A stretch of 64,000 nucleotides of DNA from Gilliamella sp. wkB171 (GCF_001693755.1 NZ_LYST01000043.1:310001-374000), one strand, 5' to 3'. Counted from the first letter of the stretch, positions 1 to 9,672 are shown. Numbers and translations are program-made. The notes: generated from the letters alone by a model not told the origin.

Positions 1-110
1 TTTACGCCAAGTAATGCACTATTATCATCTGAAAAAAGATGCATATCGGTAATTTGTAATATTTTGGCGTGTTGTTTATTTTGTGTTGGAAGCTGTAAAA
101 GTGATTCCAA
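1..110 (-). CDS. cpdA: 3',5'-cyclic-AMP phosphodiesterase CpdA, N-terminal fragment
   Basis: Only the first 36 codons are in the window; the gene runs off the left edge. The start is TTG at 110-108, preceded by GAGGTG four bases upstream. The translation begins LESLLQLP and continues ILQITDMHLF, matching the N-terminus of enterobacterial CpdA including the metal-binding D-x-H (DMH) of the calcineurin-like phosphoesterase fold. CpdA hydrolyses cAMP in the cytoplasm and so tunes CRP signalling. It lies downstream of nudF on the same strand, as in E. coli, but yqiB, which sits between them there, is missing. Family call is strong despite the short fragment. Confidence 0.85.
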   Translation of the reverse strand, partial: MESLLQLPTQNKQHAKILQITDMHLFSDDNSALLGV

Positions 111-230
111 AATTCACCTCAATTATTCATTAATACATTACAGTTAATGACGGAAATAGTAAAACCTAGGGGTGTAGCGAGTGATATAATTTTTATTATA
201 AATCCTAGCGTTATATTAAAGTGTAAAATA

Positions 231-267
231 GATCACATTTTAATGAAAGAAATAATTAAATGTGATC
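231..267. repeat. 10-bp inverted repeat between nudF and cpdA
   Basis: GATCACATTT at 231-240 is repeated inverted as AAATGTGATC at 258-267 with a 17-base loop, just downstream of the nudF stop codon. It could form a weak hairpin in the nudF-cpdA transcript. There is no strong U-run, so a terminator role is uncertain. The arms resemble CRP half-sites but face outward. Confidence 0.4.
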
Positions 268-278
268 AACAATACTCA

Positions 279-908
279 TTACATCCACTCATTTTTTAAT
301 CGATGATGATTAAGTTGTAACCACTGTAGTGCAATAATCGAAGCCGCATTATTAATTAAACCATCTTCTACCCATTGGTAAGCTTGTTCTCTGCTCACTA
401 CATGGACTTTAATATCTTCGTTTTCTTCAGCTAATCCATGAACGCCTTTTGCTGTCGTTGAATCAACCTCACCAACCAAAATATGCAATTTTTCAGTTAG
501 ACCACCAGGTGAAGCCAGATAACTTGTAATTGGCATACAACGACCAACTTCAATCCCGGCTTCTTCCATAGCTTCGCGCCTTGCAACATCTTCACAAGAT
601 TCATTTTCATGATCCATCATGCCGGCAATCAGCTCTAACATCCATGGTGTATCTTGAGTTTCAATAGCAGCAATACGAATTTGTTCAATTAAAACAACTT
701 CATCACGTTTAACATCATAAGCTAATAACACGACAGCGTGACCACGTTCTAAAATTTCTCTAGTGACAAATTCACTAACAGAACCATCGAATTTGCGGTA
801 TTGAAAACGATATTCAAGTAATGAAAAAAAACCCTTATACAAAACTCGTTTGGTTAGATTGAACACATCGTTTTTGTTGAAATGGACAGGATTATTGATA
901 ATTTTCAT
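279..908 (-). CDS. nudF: ADP-ribose pyrophosphatase (Nudix hydrolase)
   Basis: Hydrolyses ADP-ribose to AMP and ribose 5-phosphate in the cytosol; 209 aa, the usual NudF length. The Nudix box is visible around residues 95-120 (EDVARREAMEEAGIEV), with one extra residue between the Gly and the first Glu compared with E. coli. Downstream, ASPGGLTEKLH and the C-terminal SIIALQWLQLNHH are near-identical to NudF. I take ATG at 908 (MKIINNP), which has GAGA seven bases upstream, over a TTG at 920. It is divergent from tolC, with cpdA downstream, which is the enterobacterial order. Confident assignment. Confidence 0.93.
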   Translation of the reverse strand: MKIINNPVHFNKNDVFNLTKRVLYKGFFSLLEYRFQYRKFDGSVSEFVTREILERGHAVVLLAYDVKRDEVVLIEQIRIAAIETQDTPWMLELIAGMMDHENESCEDVARREAMEEAGIEVGRCMPITSYLASPGGLTEKLHILVGEVDSTTAKGVHGLAEENEDIKVHVVSREQAYQWVEDGLINNAASIIALQWLQLNHHRLKNEWM

Positions 909-1048
909 ATTGTTTCTCAATTTTAAGCTAAATTTTAATAAAAAGTGCGAATGTTACATAAACTATGCTTACTATATGCTAATTATCTGTTAAAATCACT
1001 TAAATCAACGTACTATTATATTTTAATGTTTCTTAAAAGAGATAATTG

Positions 1049-2404
1049 ATGAAAAAAACGCTAACTTTTCTAATCGGCTTAACATTAAGCCAAGCAGTTT
1101 TTGCTGAAAATTTGGTTCAGGTTTATGAACAAGCCAAAGAAACGAACCCAGATCTACGAAGTTCATTAGCCGATAAAGACAAAGCTTATTCAGCAATTTC
1201 TGGCTCTCGAGCAAGTTTATTACCACAAGTTGGGTTAAGTGCTTCTTACGGTGTAACACATGGTCGCCGTGATACTAGTGGACAAAAAAGCAAAAGTGGT
1301 AATTTATATCAAGTCACTTTATCACAAAGTATATTCAATTTTGCTAATTGGAAAAATTTAGATATTACAAAAAAACAAGCGAGTATTGCGGATATCACCT
1401 ATCAATACCAAGGGCAAACATTAATTTTAAATACTTCAGTTGCTTATTTTAATGTGTTAAAAGCGCTTGATGCATTAAGCTTTATCGAAGCTCAGAAAAA
1501 AGCCATTGGTCGTCAATTAGAACAAACCCAGCAACAACATCAAGTGGGTTTAGTAGCTATTACAGATGTACAAAATGCTAAAGCTAATTATGATTTAACC
1601 GTTGCACAACAAGTTAATGCTTTAAATGATTTAAATAACGCCATTGAAGACTTACGGCAAGTCAGCGGTCGTTTTTATTCCCAGTTAGCAAGTATTAATA
1701 CCAATACGTTTAAAACTGAAATGCCAACTCAAATCGGCGCATTGTTAAAACAATCAGAAACATCAAATCTGAATTTATTAACAATGAAATTAAATCAAGA
1801 TATCGCGCGCGATCAAATCAAGTTAGCACAATCTGGTTATATGCCAACAGCAAGTGTTGATGCATCGACAAATCTCAATAAAACCGACCGATATGGTAAT
1901 TATAGTTCTGCTGGCACACCTGCTGCCCGTAATGGTAAAAGTTATTCAGGCAGTAACTATGTTGGCGTGAGTGTTAGTATGCCAATCTTCTCGGGCGGTG
2001 CAACCATGTCTCAAGTTGAACAAGCGCAACACAACTTTGTCAGTTTTAGTGAAAAACTTGAAAGCACCAATCGTAGCGTGATCAATCAAGTTCGTTCTTC
2101 TTATAACAATATTTCGTCATCTATCAGTGCAATCAAAGCTTACCAACAAGCGGTTGTCTCTGCGGAAAGTTCATTAGAAGCAACCACATCAGGATACCAA
2201 GTTGGAACACGTACTATTGTTGATGTATTAAATGCCACAACTCAGCTTTATAGTTCTAAGCGCAACTTATCTGATGCTAAATATACTTATTTAACGAGTT
2301 TATTGCAGTTGAAGTATGCAGTTGGAACATTAACTGCTGATGACTTAGTTTACCTTAACAATATGTTAGGAAAAGAATTAAGCACAACAGTGACAATCAA
2401 ATAA
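1049..2404 (+). CDS. tolC: TolC-family outer-membrane channel
   Basis: Outer-membrane exit duct for tripartite multidrug efflux pumps and type I secretion. The 451-aa product starts with a signal peptide (MKKTLTFLIGLTLSQAVFA) followed by ENLVQVYEQAK, the typical TolC mature start, and carries the two structural repeats of the OEP family. The second repeat contains the SVSMPIFSGG motif near residue 310. A TTG three bases upstream is possible, but ATG 1049 sits well behind AAGAGA. It is shorter than E. coli TolC (493 aa) mainly at the C-terminus, a region that varies. Divergent nudF and the strong terminator downstream fit a monocistronic tolC. Confidence 0.9.
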   Translation: MKKTLTFLIGLTLSQAVFAENLVQVYEQAKETNPDLRSSLADKDKAYSAISGSRASLLPQVGLSASYGVTHGRRDTSGQKSKSGNLYQVTLSQSIFNFANWKNLDITKKQASIADITYQYQGQTLILNTSVAYFNVLKALDALSFIEAQKKAIGRQLEQTQQQHQVGLVAITDVQNAKANYDLTVAQQVNALNDLNNAIEDLRQVSGRFYSQLASINTNTFKTEMPTQIGALLKQSETSNLNLLTMKLNQDIARDQIKLAQSGYMPTASVDASTNLNKTDRYGNYSSAGTPAARNGKSYSGSNYVGVSVSMPIFSGGATMSQVEQAQHNFVSFSEKLESTNRSVINQVRSSYNNISSSISAIKAYQQAVVSAESSLEATTSGYQVGTRTIVDVLNATTQLYSSKRNLSDAKYTYLTSLLQLKYAVGTLTADDLVYLNNMLGKELSTTVTIK

Positions 2405-2408
2405 ATAG

Positions 2409-2464
2409 TAGTTTAAATCCGTTTAAACTATTAACTAAAAAGGCGACTAAGTCGCCTTTTTTTG
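2409..2464 (+). terminator. tolC transcription terminator
   Basis: A 9-bp hairpin (TAGTTTAAA / TTTAAACTA, 2409-2430) is followed by a GC-rich hairpin AAAAGGCGAC-TAA-GTCGCCTTTT (2437-2460) and a T-run to 2464. This is a textbook intrinsic terminator directly after the tolC stop codon. Confidence 0.88.
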
Positions 2465-2552
2465 TTATCAATATTTTAACTAGTGATTATATTATCCCAC
2501 TTAGATTCAGTTATATCGACCAATATACATATAGTAAACAACATCGAATAAG

Positions 2553-3443
2553 CTAAGCCATCTTATCCACTATAAATTCAATAAACATCTTTAATTTCAA
2601 CAACTGGCGTTTATCCGCTGTATAAAGTAGATGAACTTCTCTAGGTGGTGGTAAATACTCCTGTAGAATGGGTAATAATTTATGTTGTTTAATTGCTTCA
2701 CTTAGCATTGACTCAGGTAACATCGTTACTCCCAATCCTTGAATTGCGGCTTGTGCTAACGCAAAGGTATCATTACTTTGTAACATTCCGGATATAGGAA
2801 GATTAATCACTTGACCATTGACTTTAAAAGACCAAAGATGATCTTTTCTTGTTGGATTAACATATTGATAAATTAAACATTGGTGTTTTTTTATATCATT
2901 GGGTACTGATGGTATTCCATATTGAGCCAAATAACTTGGCGCAGCAGCAAAAATAAGTTGAAAAGATTTGAGTTTACGAGCAATTAGGCTTGAATCATCT
3001 AATACCCCGATACGAAATACAGCATCAAAATCATCCTGCACTAAATCAACATAGCGATCACTTAATTGAAGATCAATATTTACTTTGGGATAACGCTTCA
3101 TAAAACAGCTAATAACTGGAATTAAATTGAAATGACCAAAACTGACTGGCGCACTGATCCTTAATCGACCATTAGGTTCTTCACTAAATTGCTGGGCAAG
3201 ATTTTTTGTTGCTTTAACTTCATCAAGAATAAACAAACACCGCTCATAATACTGTTTGCCAAATTCAGTTAAATGCTGTGAACGTGTTGTTCGATTAAGT
3301 AGCTTTAAACCAATGTATTTTTCTAGGTAAGAAATATATTTAGTGACCATTTGAGGTGAAGTATTTAACGAAACAGATGTAGCAACAAAAGATCCTGTTT
3401 TTACTGTCACAACAAACGCTTCCATGCACTTTAACAAATCCAA
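2553..3443 (-). CDS. LysR-family transcriptional regulator
   Basis: A 296-aa LysR-type regulator. The N-terminal winged helix-turn-helix (residues 1-60: FVVTVKTGSFVATSVSLNTS...KYISYLEKYIGLKLLNRTTR) is followed by a substrate-binding domain beginning near residue 90 (GRLRISAPVSFG). This resembles the YhjC/DmlR-like group that acts next to oxidoreductase genes. The start is TTG at 3443, with AGGAG seven bases upstream, so a non-ATG start is well supported. It is transcribed divergently from the reductase at 3546 across about 100 bases, suggesting it controls that gene and perhaps the SDR beyond it. The inducer is unknown. Confidence 0.85.
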   Translation of the reverse strand: MDLLKCMEAFVVTVKTGSFVATSVSLNTSPQMVTKYISYLEKYIGLKLLNRTTRSQHLTEFGKQYYERCLFILDEVKATKNLAQQFSEEPNGRLRISAPVSFGHFNLIPVISCFMKRYPKVNIDLQLSDRYVDLVQDDFDAVFRIGVLDDSSLIARKLKSFQLIFAAAPSYLAQYGIPSVPNDIKKHQCLIYQYVNPTRKDHLWSFKVNGQVINLPISGMLQSNDTFALAQAAIQGLGVTMLPESMLSEAIKQHKLLPILQEYLPPPREVHLLYTADKRQLLKLKMFIEFIVDKMA

Positions 3444-3545
3444 TTATCAACTCCTAGTTGTTAATAAATCAATTATTATCGTATTTATTATCTATTATTT
3501 TATAAAGATAATACAACTACTTTATTTATTCAGAGGAAATATAAA

Positions 3546-4208
3546 ATGAAAAAAATATCAATTATTGGCGCGGGCTTTATTGGTCAAGCTTGTGCAAAAT
3601 TATTTATAGAATCTGGGTATCAAGTTATGCTAAGCAACTCAAGAGGAAAAAATACACTTTTCAGCGTAGCAAGCTCGATAGGTTGTCAAATCGGCAGCCA
3701 ACAAGAAGCCATAGAATTTAGTGATATTATCGTAACTGCAATACCTTTTGCTAACTATAAACAGTTACCAACAGATTTGCTAAGTAACAAAATTATTATT
3801 GATACCATGAACTACTATCCTGATAGGGATGGTCATTTTGAGTTATTGGATAATCATCAAATAACAACCAGCGAACTTGTCGCTCAACACCTTAACCAAT
3901 CGAAAGTAGTCAAAGCATTTAATGCTATTCTTGCAAAAGATATCGTTAAAGATGCTAAACCAAATGATAAAGTTAACAGAAGAGCGCTGCCTGTCGCTGG
4001 TAATGATATGCCAAGCAAACAGGTAGTTTGTCAGTTGCTTGACCAAATTGGCTATGATTATATTGATGTTGGCAATTTATCAGAAAGCTGGCGATTTGAA
4101 CGAGCTAAACCTGCTTATTGCATTTCACTTAATCGTGAACAATTAAAAGAAGCTTTAGCAAAAGCGACCAAAGAAGGTGAATTACCACATAATTCATGGA
4201 AATCTTAA
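3546..4208 (+). CDS. NADPH-dependent F420 reductase-like NAD(P)-binding oxidoreductase
   Basis: A 220-aa protein with an N-terminal Rossmann fold (ISIIGAGFIGQACAKLF, residues 4-20) and the SNSRG segment expected for NADP(H) phosphate recognition, as in the F420:NADP oxidoreductase-like/YrfG-like family. The central IIDTMNYYP and the later VVKAFNAI motifs are typical. In gammaproteobacteria, which lack F420, the true substrate is unknown. AGAGGAAAT precedes the ATG. It is divergent from a LysR regulator and followed 118 bases later by an SDR, so a small regulated redox cluster is plausible. Confidence 0.75.
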   Translation: MKKISIIGAGFIGQACAKLFIESGYQVMLSNSRGKNTLFSVASSIGCQIGSQQEAIEFSDIIVTAIPFANYKQLPTDLLSNKIIIDTMNYYPDRDGHFELLDNHQITTSELVAQHLNQSKVVKAFNAILAKDIVKDAKPNDKVNRRALPVAGNDMPSKQVVCQLLDQIGYDYIDVGNLSESWRFERAKPAYCISLNREQLKEALAKATKEGELPHNSWKS

Positions 4209-4326
4209 ATTAAGGGATACAATTCAATTATCTTTAATGCTTTAATATTAAAAAAAATGGCAATTAACCGTTTTATTTAATTACTAGACAAATTAAATTT
4301 AATAATCGTTTTAATGGAAATAAAAT

Positions 4327-5112
4327 ATGAATATGACAGATAAAAGATACACAGCTATAACAGGTGCGAGTTCTGGTATAGGTTATGCAACAGCACTTGA
4401 ATTTGCTAAACGCAATAAATCCCTTATTCTTATTGCAAGAAGGGAAGAACAATTAATTGATCTTAAAAACAAAATTGCAGAGACCAACCCAGCGGTCGAT
4501 GTCATTATAAAATTATGTGATTTATCCGTAGCCAGTAATGTACATTCACTTTTTCAAGATCTTGATCAATATTTTATCGAGACTTGGATTAACAATGCGG
4601 GTTTTGGCAATTATGGAAGTGTTAAAGAGCAGGACTTAAATAAAATAGAATCAATGCTACATTTAAATATTGAAGCATTAACAATTCTATCAACACTTTA
4701 TGTGCGTAAATACCAAGATCAAGCGAATACTCAAATAATTAATCTTTCATCAAGAGGCGGATACACAATAGTACCAAATGCAGTCACATACTGTGCAACT
4801 AAATTTTATGTTAGTGCATTCACTGAAGGTTTAGCTCACGAATTAAAACAAGCTAAAGCGCCATTACAAGCTAAAGTCCTTGCGCCTGCTGCAACCAAAA
4901 CAGAGTTTGGACAAAAAGCTAACAATGTCACCGATTATGACTACAATAAAAGCTTTGCAAAATATCATTCAGCCGAACAAATGGCACAATTTTTGTTGGC
5001 GTTATACGATAGTGATAAAGTCGTTGGTGAAATTAGCACTAAAGACTTTTCATTTTCACTTAAAGATAGCATATTCCCATATTCAGGCAATCCAGCTGAA
5101 AATCAAAAATAG
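4327..5112 (+). CDS. short-chain dehydrogenase/reductase (SDR)
   Basis: A classical SDR of 261 aa: the nucleotide-binding TGASSGIGYA is at residues 10-19, NNAGFG near 90, the catalytic Ser in NLSSRGG near 141, and the catalytic YxxxK as YCATK near 156. It reduces or oxidises a carbonyl/alcohol with NAD(P)H in the cytosol; the substrate cannot be read from sequence. It follows the F420-reductase-like gene in the same direction, 118 bases away, and ends before a clear terminator, so it probably belongs to the same LysR-linked cluster. The family call is firm; the specific reaction is unknown. Confidence 0.85.
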   Translation: MNMTDKRYTAITGASSGIGYATALEFAKRNKSLILIARREEQLIDLKNKIAETNPAVDVIIKLCDLSVASNVHSLFQDLDQYFIETWINNAGFGNYGSVKEQDLNKIESMLHLNIEALTILSTLYVRKYQDQANTQIINLSSRGGYTIVPNAVTYCATKFYVSAFTEGLAHELKQAKAPLQAKVLAPAATKTEFGQKANNVTDYDYNKSFAKYHSAEQMAQFLLALYDSDKVVGEISTKDFSFSLKDSIFPYSGNPAENQK

Positions 5113-5157
5113 TAAGATGATGCCATATTACTATTGAATGATATTTGAATAAAAACT

Positions 5158-5198
5158 AACTCAAAACCATAACATTGTTATCGTTTTGAGTTTTTTTA
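5158..5198 (+). terminator. terminator after the SDR gene
   Basis: Stem AACTCAAAAC (5158-5167) pairs with GTTTTGAGTT (5183-5192), followed by a run of T to 5197. It is an intrinsic terminator on the plus strand. Confidence 0.8.
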
Positions 5199-5252
5199 AA
5201 TCTAATTTAAATAAATGGTATCTTAAACAGCTAATGCCTAAAAAACCTATTG

Positions 5253-5555
5253 TTACATCTGAATTAAATTCATCAGTGAGCCAATTTTAGCAAACCTTTC
5301 TTCAACTTTCTTAGCTGCGCCATCTAATGAATATCCATCATCAATCAATTCTTGAATAAGAATTATCTTTTTAATATTGGCTAAATCAAATTGGCGAGAT
5401 TTAGATTGCGGGTCAACTGTTTTAATGATGCCTTTTTCTTCCCAATAACGTAATTTCCTTACTGGAATTTTAGTCATTTCAGAAACTTCCCCAATACCAA
5501 CAATCACAGTTGATAAAAAGTCATCATACGTATTTTTTAATGAATTATCACCCAT
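5253..5555 (-). CDS. MerR-family transcriptional regulator
   Basis: A 100-aa MerR-type protein made almost only of the DNA-binding domain. The winged helix (IGEVSEMTKIPVRKLRYWEE, residues 21-40) is complete, followed by a short helical segment (LIQELIDDGYSLDGAAKKVE), with no effector domain. ATG 5555, preceded by AGCAGG, is preferred over a longer reading that starts upstream. It is divergent from an MFS transporter, with a perfect 14-bp inverted repeat in the shared region, so it probably regulates that transporter and itself. The ligand is unknown. Confidence 0.85.
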   Translation of the reverse strand: MGDNSLKNTYDDFLSTVIVGIGEVSEMTKIPVRKLRYWEEKGIIKTVDPQSKSRQFDLANIKKIILIQELIDDGYSLDGAAKKVEERFAKIGSLMNLIQM

Positions 5556-5653
5556 GTCGAAAACCTGCTTATATTCAAAATAAACGCTTATTATAAGGCA
5601 CAATTTCTTTAAACAACAAATAATGTTGCATTTAAGATAAAAATGACTCTATA

Positions 5654-5688
5654 ATTCAATAATTGTACTTTAACTACAATTATTGAAT
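5654..5688. promoter_or_regulatory. perfect 14-bp palindrome, probable operator of the MerR/MFS pair
   Basis: ATTCAATAATTGTA (5654-5667) and its exact reverse complement TACAATTATTGAAT (5675-5688) are separated by seven bases (CTTTAAC). The site lies 14 bases before the MFS start codon and between two divergent genes, where a MerR-type regulator would bind and where the promoter elements should lie. Confidence 0.7.
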
Positions 5689-5702
5689 ATTTAGAGCTTA
5701 AC

Positions 5703-6866
5703 ATGAAATATAAATTAATTATAGGTACCTTTTACATTCCTCTTATTGCACTGGCCGTTGTGAGTCAACTTTATATATTAATGCCTGTCTCAACCAATCT
5801 ACTACTTTTTGTTACTCACGCAAGTGCCGATAATATTGGATTATTAACCACCTTTTTTGGCATTTTCTACGCTATCGGACTGATTGTCTGGGGAAGTTTA
5901 TCAGACAAAATCGGCAAGGATCTCACTTTAATCATTGGTCTGCTATTACTTGCCTGCGTTAGTTTTATCTTACCACTGTTACCAAACTACTATTTACTAC
6001 TGCTTGCTCGTTCAGCTCAGGGATTTTGCGCCGCCTCGTTTCCGCCTGTTGCTTTAGCGTGGATTTCGATTAACTTGCCTGACAGCTCAAAATCTAAAGC
6101 GATATCAATAATTAGTTGTGCATTTTTACTTGCAGCAACAATTGGGCAATGGTTAGGGTCGTTATTGATTTCAAACTCACTGTTCTATGCAATGTGGTTT
6201 TTAGGCGGTATTTATGCATGTGGTGCCACTATTTTTTACGTCTATCACTTAAAAAGCGAAAAAAATAATCTGGCCGTACCAAGTACAACGCTTATTTCAA
6301 TATTGTCTAAGTTACCAACTATACTGATCAATAAAAAATTGTTTCCAGTATATCTTTGCTCATTATTCGTTTTACTCGGTTTTGTTGCACTTTATTCCGT
6401 ATTATATCGTAGCTCGCTTATCAGCCATATTCCAACTTTAAGAAGCATTGGTATTGTTGCTATGCTATTTAGTTTAACCGCAAGTTATCTATTTAAAGTG
6501 ATCAAACCCGCATATGTGCTAGCAATAGCGCTTTGCTTAATGGCATTAACATTATTGATACAGGCATTTTTTATAAATGATCAAATTAACACGTTATTTT
6601 TCCTCTATCTCTCTCATTTCATATTCATCATTGGTCTTGCTTATGCTATTCCTTCTATGATTGTATATGTAGCAACACAATCAGAGATTAAAGATAGAGG
6701 TATTGCAACATCACTATATACTTGTATTTTGTTTATTGGTGTAAGTCTTGGGGCATTTTTACCGTCTTTAATTAACCCTTTTATACTAATAACCGCGCTT
6801 TCTCTTTTACTTTTACTCTGCGCAATCCAACTCATCATCAATTTAACCCTCATCATTAGGAATTGA
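5703..6866 (+). CDS. MFS transporter (DHA1-type, probable drug/metabolite efflux)
   Basis: A 387-aa inner-membrane protein with about 12 hydrophobic segments. The MFS signature after TM2 is GSLSDKIGKD (near residue 63), and RSAQGFCAASFPPVALAWI in TM4-5 resembles DHA1-family efflux pumps of the YnfM/Bcr-like type. The substrate is unknown. It is divergently transcribed from a MerR regulator, a common arrangement for inducible efflux pumps. The next gene starts three bases after its stop codon, so the two are co-transcribed and probably co-translated. Confidence 0.8.
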   Translation: MKYKLIIGTFYIPLIALAVVSQLYILMPVSTNLLLFVTHASADNIGLLTTFFGIFYAIGLIVWGSLSDKIGKDLTLIIGLLLLACVSFILPLLPNYYLLLLARSAQGFCAASFPPVALAWISINLPDSSKSKAISIISCAFLLAATIGQWLGSLLISNSLFYAMWFLGGIYACGATIFYVYHLKSEKNNLAVPSTTLISILSKLPTILINKKLFPVYLCSLFVLLGFVALYSVLYRSSLISHIPTLRSIGIVAMLFSLTASYLFKVIKPAYVLAIALCLMALTLLIQAFFINDQINTLFFLYLSHFIFIIGLAYAIPSMIVYVATQSEIKDRGIATSLYTCILFIGVSLGAFLPSLINPFILITALSLLLLLCAIQLIINLTLIIRN

Positions 6867-6869
6867 TTT

Positions 6870-7538
6870 ATGATAAAACGATTAATCAAACTGACACTAA
6901 TTTTTAGTTTTTGTTATTCAACATGCTATGCTCAACAATTGCACCAAACAAAGGAAAATACGATGGCCTTAACCGAGTTAACAAACATTAGTACCCAAGC
7001 TGCACCCAATTTACAACAATTATTAGATAATAATGAACGTGATTTTAAGTTAGTTTTAACTATTGAAGCAAAGCACAACAAACAACCAGTGACACTATAT
7101 CGTTTTGAACCGCAAGAAACCATGCAACTTAATAACCAGCATATCTCATTTTTATTGGATAATAATACTGGGAAATTAGAAGGATTTGTTAGATTATTGC
7201 CGAAATATCAATCATCTAAAACGCAAGTAGATAAAGATAAAGCATTATCAATAACACTTAAATTTCTAGAAACTTATGCACCCGATTTATTAAACAACTT
7301 TAACAATAATTGGATAGATACGCATGATGAACAAATCATCGTTGACGGAAAAAAAGTGACGTTGACAGGTATGAAGGTAAAATGCCGTGATTTAAATACA
7401 GGTCTTTACTTTTGGACAATTATTGCACCAGACGAAACAGTAATGGTTTTTGAAAGGGATGTTGAATGGGACTTTATTCGTGCGGGTCGTCAAACACAAA
7501 AATGGTTGCACGATAGCTGGTTAAGTAAAAACTTATAA
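6870..7538 (+). CDS. secreted protein of unknown function
   Basis: A 222-aa product with a clear signal peptide (MIKRLIKLTLIFSFCYSTCYA, cleavage near residue 21) and then a polar periplasmic domain. I do not recognise the family. The C-terminal half (residues 105-215) alternates short strands and helices and ends with an aromatic-rich segment (LYFWTIIAPDETVMVFERDVEWDFIRAG), vaguely like PepSY-type domains, but I would not name it so. It begins three bases after the MFS transporter stop codon, so the two are almost certainly one MerR-linked transcription unit, perhaps a periplasmic partner of the transporter. Confidence 0.7.
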   Translation: MIKRLIKLTLIFSFCYSTCYAQQLHQTKENTMALTELTNISTQAAPNLQQLLDNNERDFKLVLTIEAKHNKQPVTLYRFEPQETMQLNNQHISFLLDNNTGKLEGFVRLLPKYQSSKTQVDKDKALSITLKFLETYAPDLLNNFNNNWIDTHDEQIIVDGKKVTLTGMKVKCRDLNTGLYFWTIIAPDETVMVFERDVEWDFIRAGRQTQKWLHDSWLSKNL

Positions 7539-7590
7539 TTCAACTAACCATCGTAGTGAGGTGCAATTTCATTTAAATATCTACTTAAAA

Positions 7591-7629
7591 ACATCTTAAC
7601 AAGCTTTTACGTTTAACTTGTTAAGATGT
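7591..7629. terminator. terminator between the secreted-protein gene and metG
   Basis: A perfect 13-bp stem (ACATCTTAACAAG 7591-7603 / CTTGTTAAGATGT 7617-7629). On the minus strand it is followed by TTTTTAAG, so it ends metG transcription, and it may also stop the plus-strand transcript. Confidence 0.8.
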
Positions 7630-7644
7630 GAATAATATAAACAG

Positions 7645-9672
7645 TTACGAAATTCGCATACCCGGTTTTGCTCCGCTATCTGGTGATAATAAGTAAACAC
7701 CTTCGCTATCGTCTTTACCACTTGCACAAAGTACCATCCCTTCTGAGATACCAAAGCGCATCTTACGCGGAGCCAAGTTGGCGATCATAATAGTTAATCT
7801 ACCAACTAAAACCGATGGATCAGGATAGAACTGTTTAATGCCCGAAAATACGTTGCGAGTTTCGTCACCAATATCAAGTGTTAACTGCAATAACTTATCA
7901 GAGCCGTCAACTACAGTTGCATTTTTTATTAAGGCAACGCGCATATCAACTTTGGCAAAATCATCAAAATTGATAGTTTCAGCAATAGGTTCGGCAACTT
8001 TTTCTTTAGCTGGCGTCGCTAATGCAGCTTGTTGTTTTGTTTCGTCAATCATAGCAGTAATTTTATCCATATCGATACGGTTAAATAGGGCTTTAAATCG
8101 GTTAATAGTGTGTCCAATTAAAGGTTGATTAATCGAATCCCACGCTAATTGGCTACCTAAAAATTCTTCGGTGCGCTGTGCTAATGACGGCACGATTGGT
8201 TTTAAATAAGTCATCAAAATACGGAATAGATGAATACCCATTGAGCAAATATCTTGTAGAGTTTGCTCCTGCCCCTCTTGTTTAGCAACTACCCATGGCG
8301 CTTTTTCATCAATATAGCGATTGGCTTCATCAGCCAGTGCCATGATTTCACGTATTGCTTTCCCTGATTCACGTTGTTCAAAGTAGTCAGCAATCACGAT
8401 TGATTTTTCGACAAATAACGCATAAAGTTCGGGTTCAGCAAGATTATCAGACAATTTACCGTCAAAACGTTTGCTGATAAAACCTGCCGAACGCGAGGCA
8501 ATATTCACCACTTTATTAACTAAATCACTATTTACACGTTGCACAAAATCTTCTAAGTTTAAATCGATATCATCGATATGTGGCGATAATTTCGCTGCAT
8601 AATAGTAACGCAAACAGTCAGGATCTAAATGTTTCAAATAGGTGCTTGCTTGGATAAAGGTGCCACGTGATTTAGACATTTTAGCGCCATCGACTGTCAC
8701 ATAACCATGTACAAAAATATTGGAAGGTTTACGATGTTCGCTACCGTCTAACATTGCCGGCCAAAACAAGCTATGGAAATAAACAATATCTTTACCGATA
8801 AAATGGTAAAGTTCAGTTGTTGAGTCTTTGTTCCAAAACTCATCAAAAATCGGTTTATTATGTTTATTGCAGTAATTGAGGAAAGAGCCCATATAACCGA
8901 TTGGTGCATCTAACCAAACATAAAAATATTTACCTGGTGCGTCTGGAATTTCAAAGCCAAAATAAGGCGCATCACGGCTGATATCCCATGGTTGTAATCC
9001 TGCTTCAAACCACTCCTGCATTTTATTAGCTACTTGATCTTGTAATGTACCTGAACGAATCCACGCTTGTAACATATCTGAAAACGCAGGCAAGTCAAAA
9101 AAGAAGTGCTCAGAATCTTTCATGATCGGCGTCGCACCTGACACCACTGATTGCGGATTGATTAAATCAATCGGATTATAGGTTGCGCCACAAACTTCAC
9201 AGTTATCACCATATTGGTCTGGTGATTTACAACGTGGGCAAGTCCCTTTCACAAAACGATCTGGTAAAAACATCTTTTTTTCAGGATCGAATAATTGTGA
9301 AATAACTTTAGTTTTAATATAGCCATTGGCTTTTAGCTTTTTATAAATTTGCTCTGATATTTCACGATTTTCAGGACTATGCGTTGAGTGGTAATTATCG
9401 TAACTAATATTAAAACCAGCAAAATCTCGTTGGTGCTCGATGTTAACGTCTGCAATCATTTGCTCTGGTGTCATACCTAATTGCTGAGCTTTAAGCATGA
9501 TTGGCGTACCATGCGCATCGTCAGCACAAATAAAATAGATCTCATTACCACGCATACGTTGATAACGTACCCAAACATCAGCTTGAATATGCTCAAGCAT
9601 ATGCCCTAAGTGAATTGAACCATTTGCGTAAGGAAGCGCACAAGTCACCAATATTTTGCGTTTTGTTGTCAT
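7645..9672 (-). CDS. metG: methionyl-tRNA synthetase
   Basis: Class I aminoacyl-tRNA synthetase that charges tRNA-Met in the cytosol; 675 aa, the full enterobacterial length. The HIGH-type motif is HLGH in [17 protein letters not shown] (residues 13-29). A zinc knuckle with CPRC and CEVC follows near residues 145-161, and the KMSKS motif is intact ([10 protein letters not shown]). The C-terminal EMAP-like tRNA-binding/dimerisation domain ([16 protein letters not shown] onward) is present. It is divergent from mrp, as in E. coli. Very secure. Confidence 0.97.
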   Translation of the reverse strand: MTTKRKILVTCALPYANGSIHLGHMLEHIQADVWVRYQRMRGNEIYFICADDAHGTPIMLKAQQLGMTPEQMIADVNIEHQRDFAGFNISYDNYHSTHSPENREISEQIYKKLKANGYIKTKVISQLFDPEKKMFLPDRFVKGTCPRCKSPDQYGDNCEVCGATYNPIDLINPQSVVSGATPIMKDSEHFFFDLPAFSDMLQAWIRSGTLQDQVANKMQEWFEAGLQPWDISRDAPYFGFEIPDAPGKYFYVWLDAPIGYMGSFLNYCNKHNKPIFDEFWNKDSTTELYHFIGKDIVYFHSLFWPAMLDGSEHRKPSNIFVHGYVTVDGAKMSKSRGTFIQASTYLKHLDPDCLRYYYAAKLSPHIDDIDLNLEDFVQRVNSDLVNKVVNIASRSAGFISKRFDGKLSDNLAEPELYALFVEKSIVIADYFEQRESGKAIREIMALADEANRYIDEKAPWVVAKQEGQEQTLQDICSMGIHLFRILMTYLKPIVPSLAQRTEEFLGSQLAWDSINQPLIGHTINRFKALFNRIDMDKITAMIDETKQQAALATPAKEKVAEPIAETINFDDFAKVDMRVALIKNATVVDGSDKLLQLTLDIGDETRNVFSGIKQFYPDPSVLVGRLTIMIANLAPRKMRFGISEGMVLCASGKDDSEGVYLLSPDSGAKPGMRIS

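Noticed and set aside
231-267. CRP binding site upstream of cpdA
   Set aside because: The TGTGA/TCACA half-sites face outward with a 17-base gap, not inward with six, so this is better read as a hairpin.
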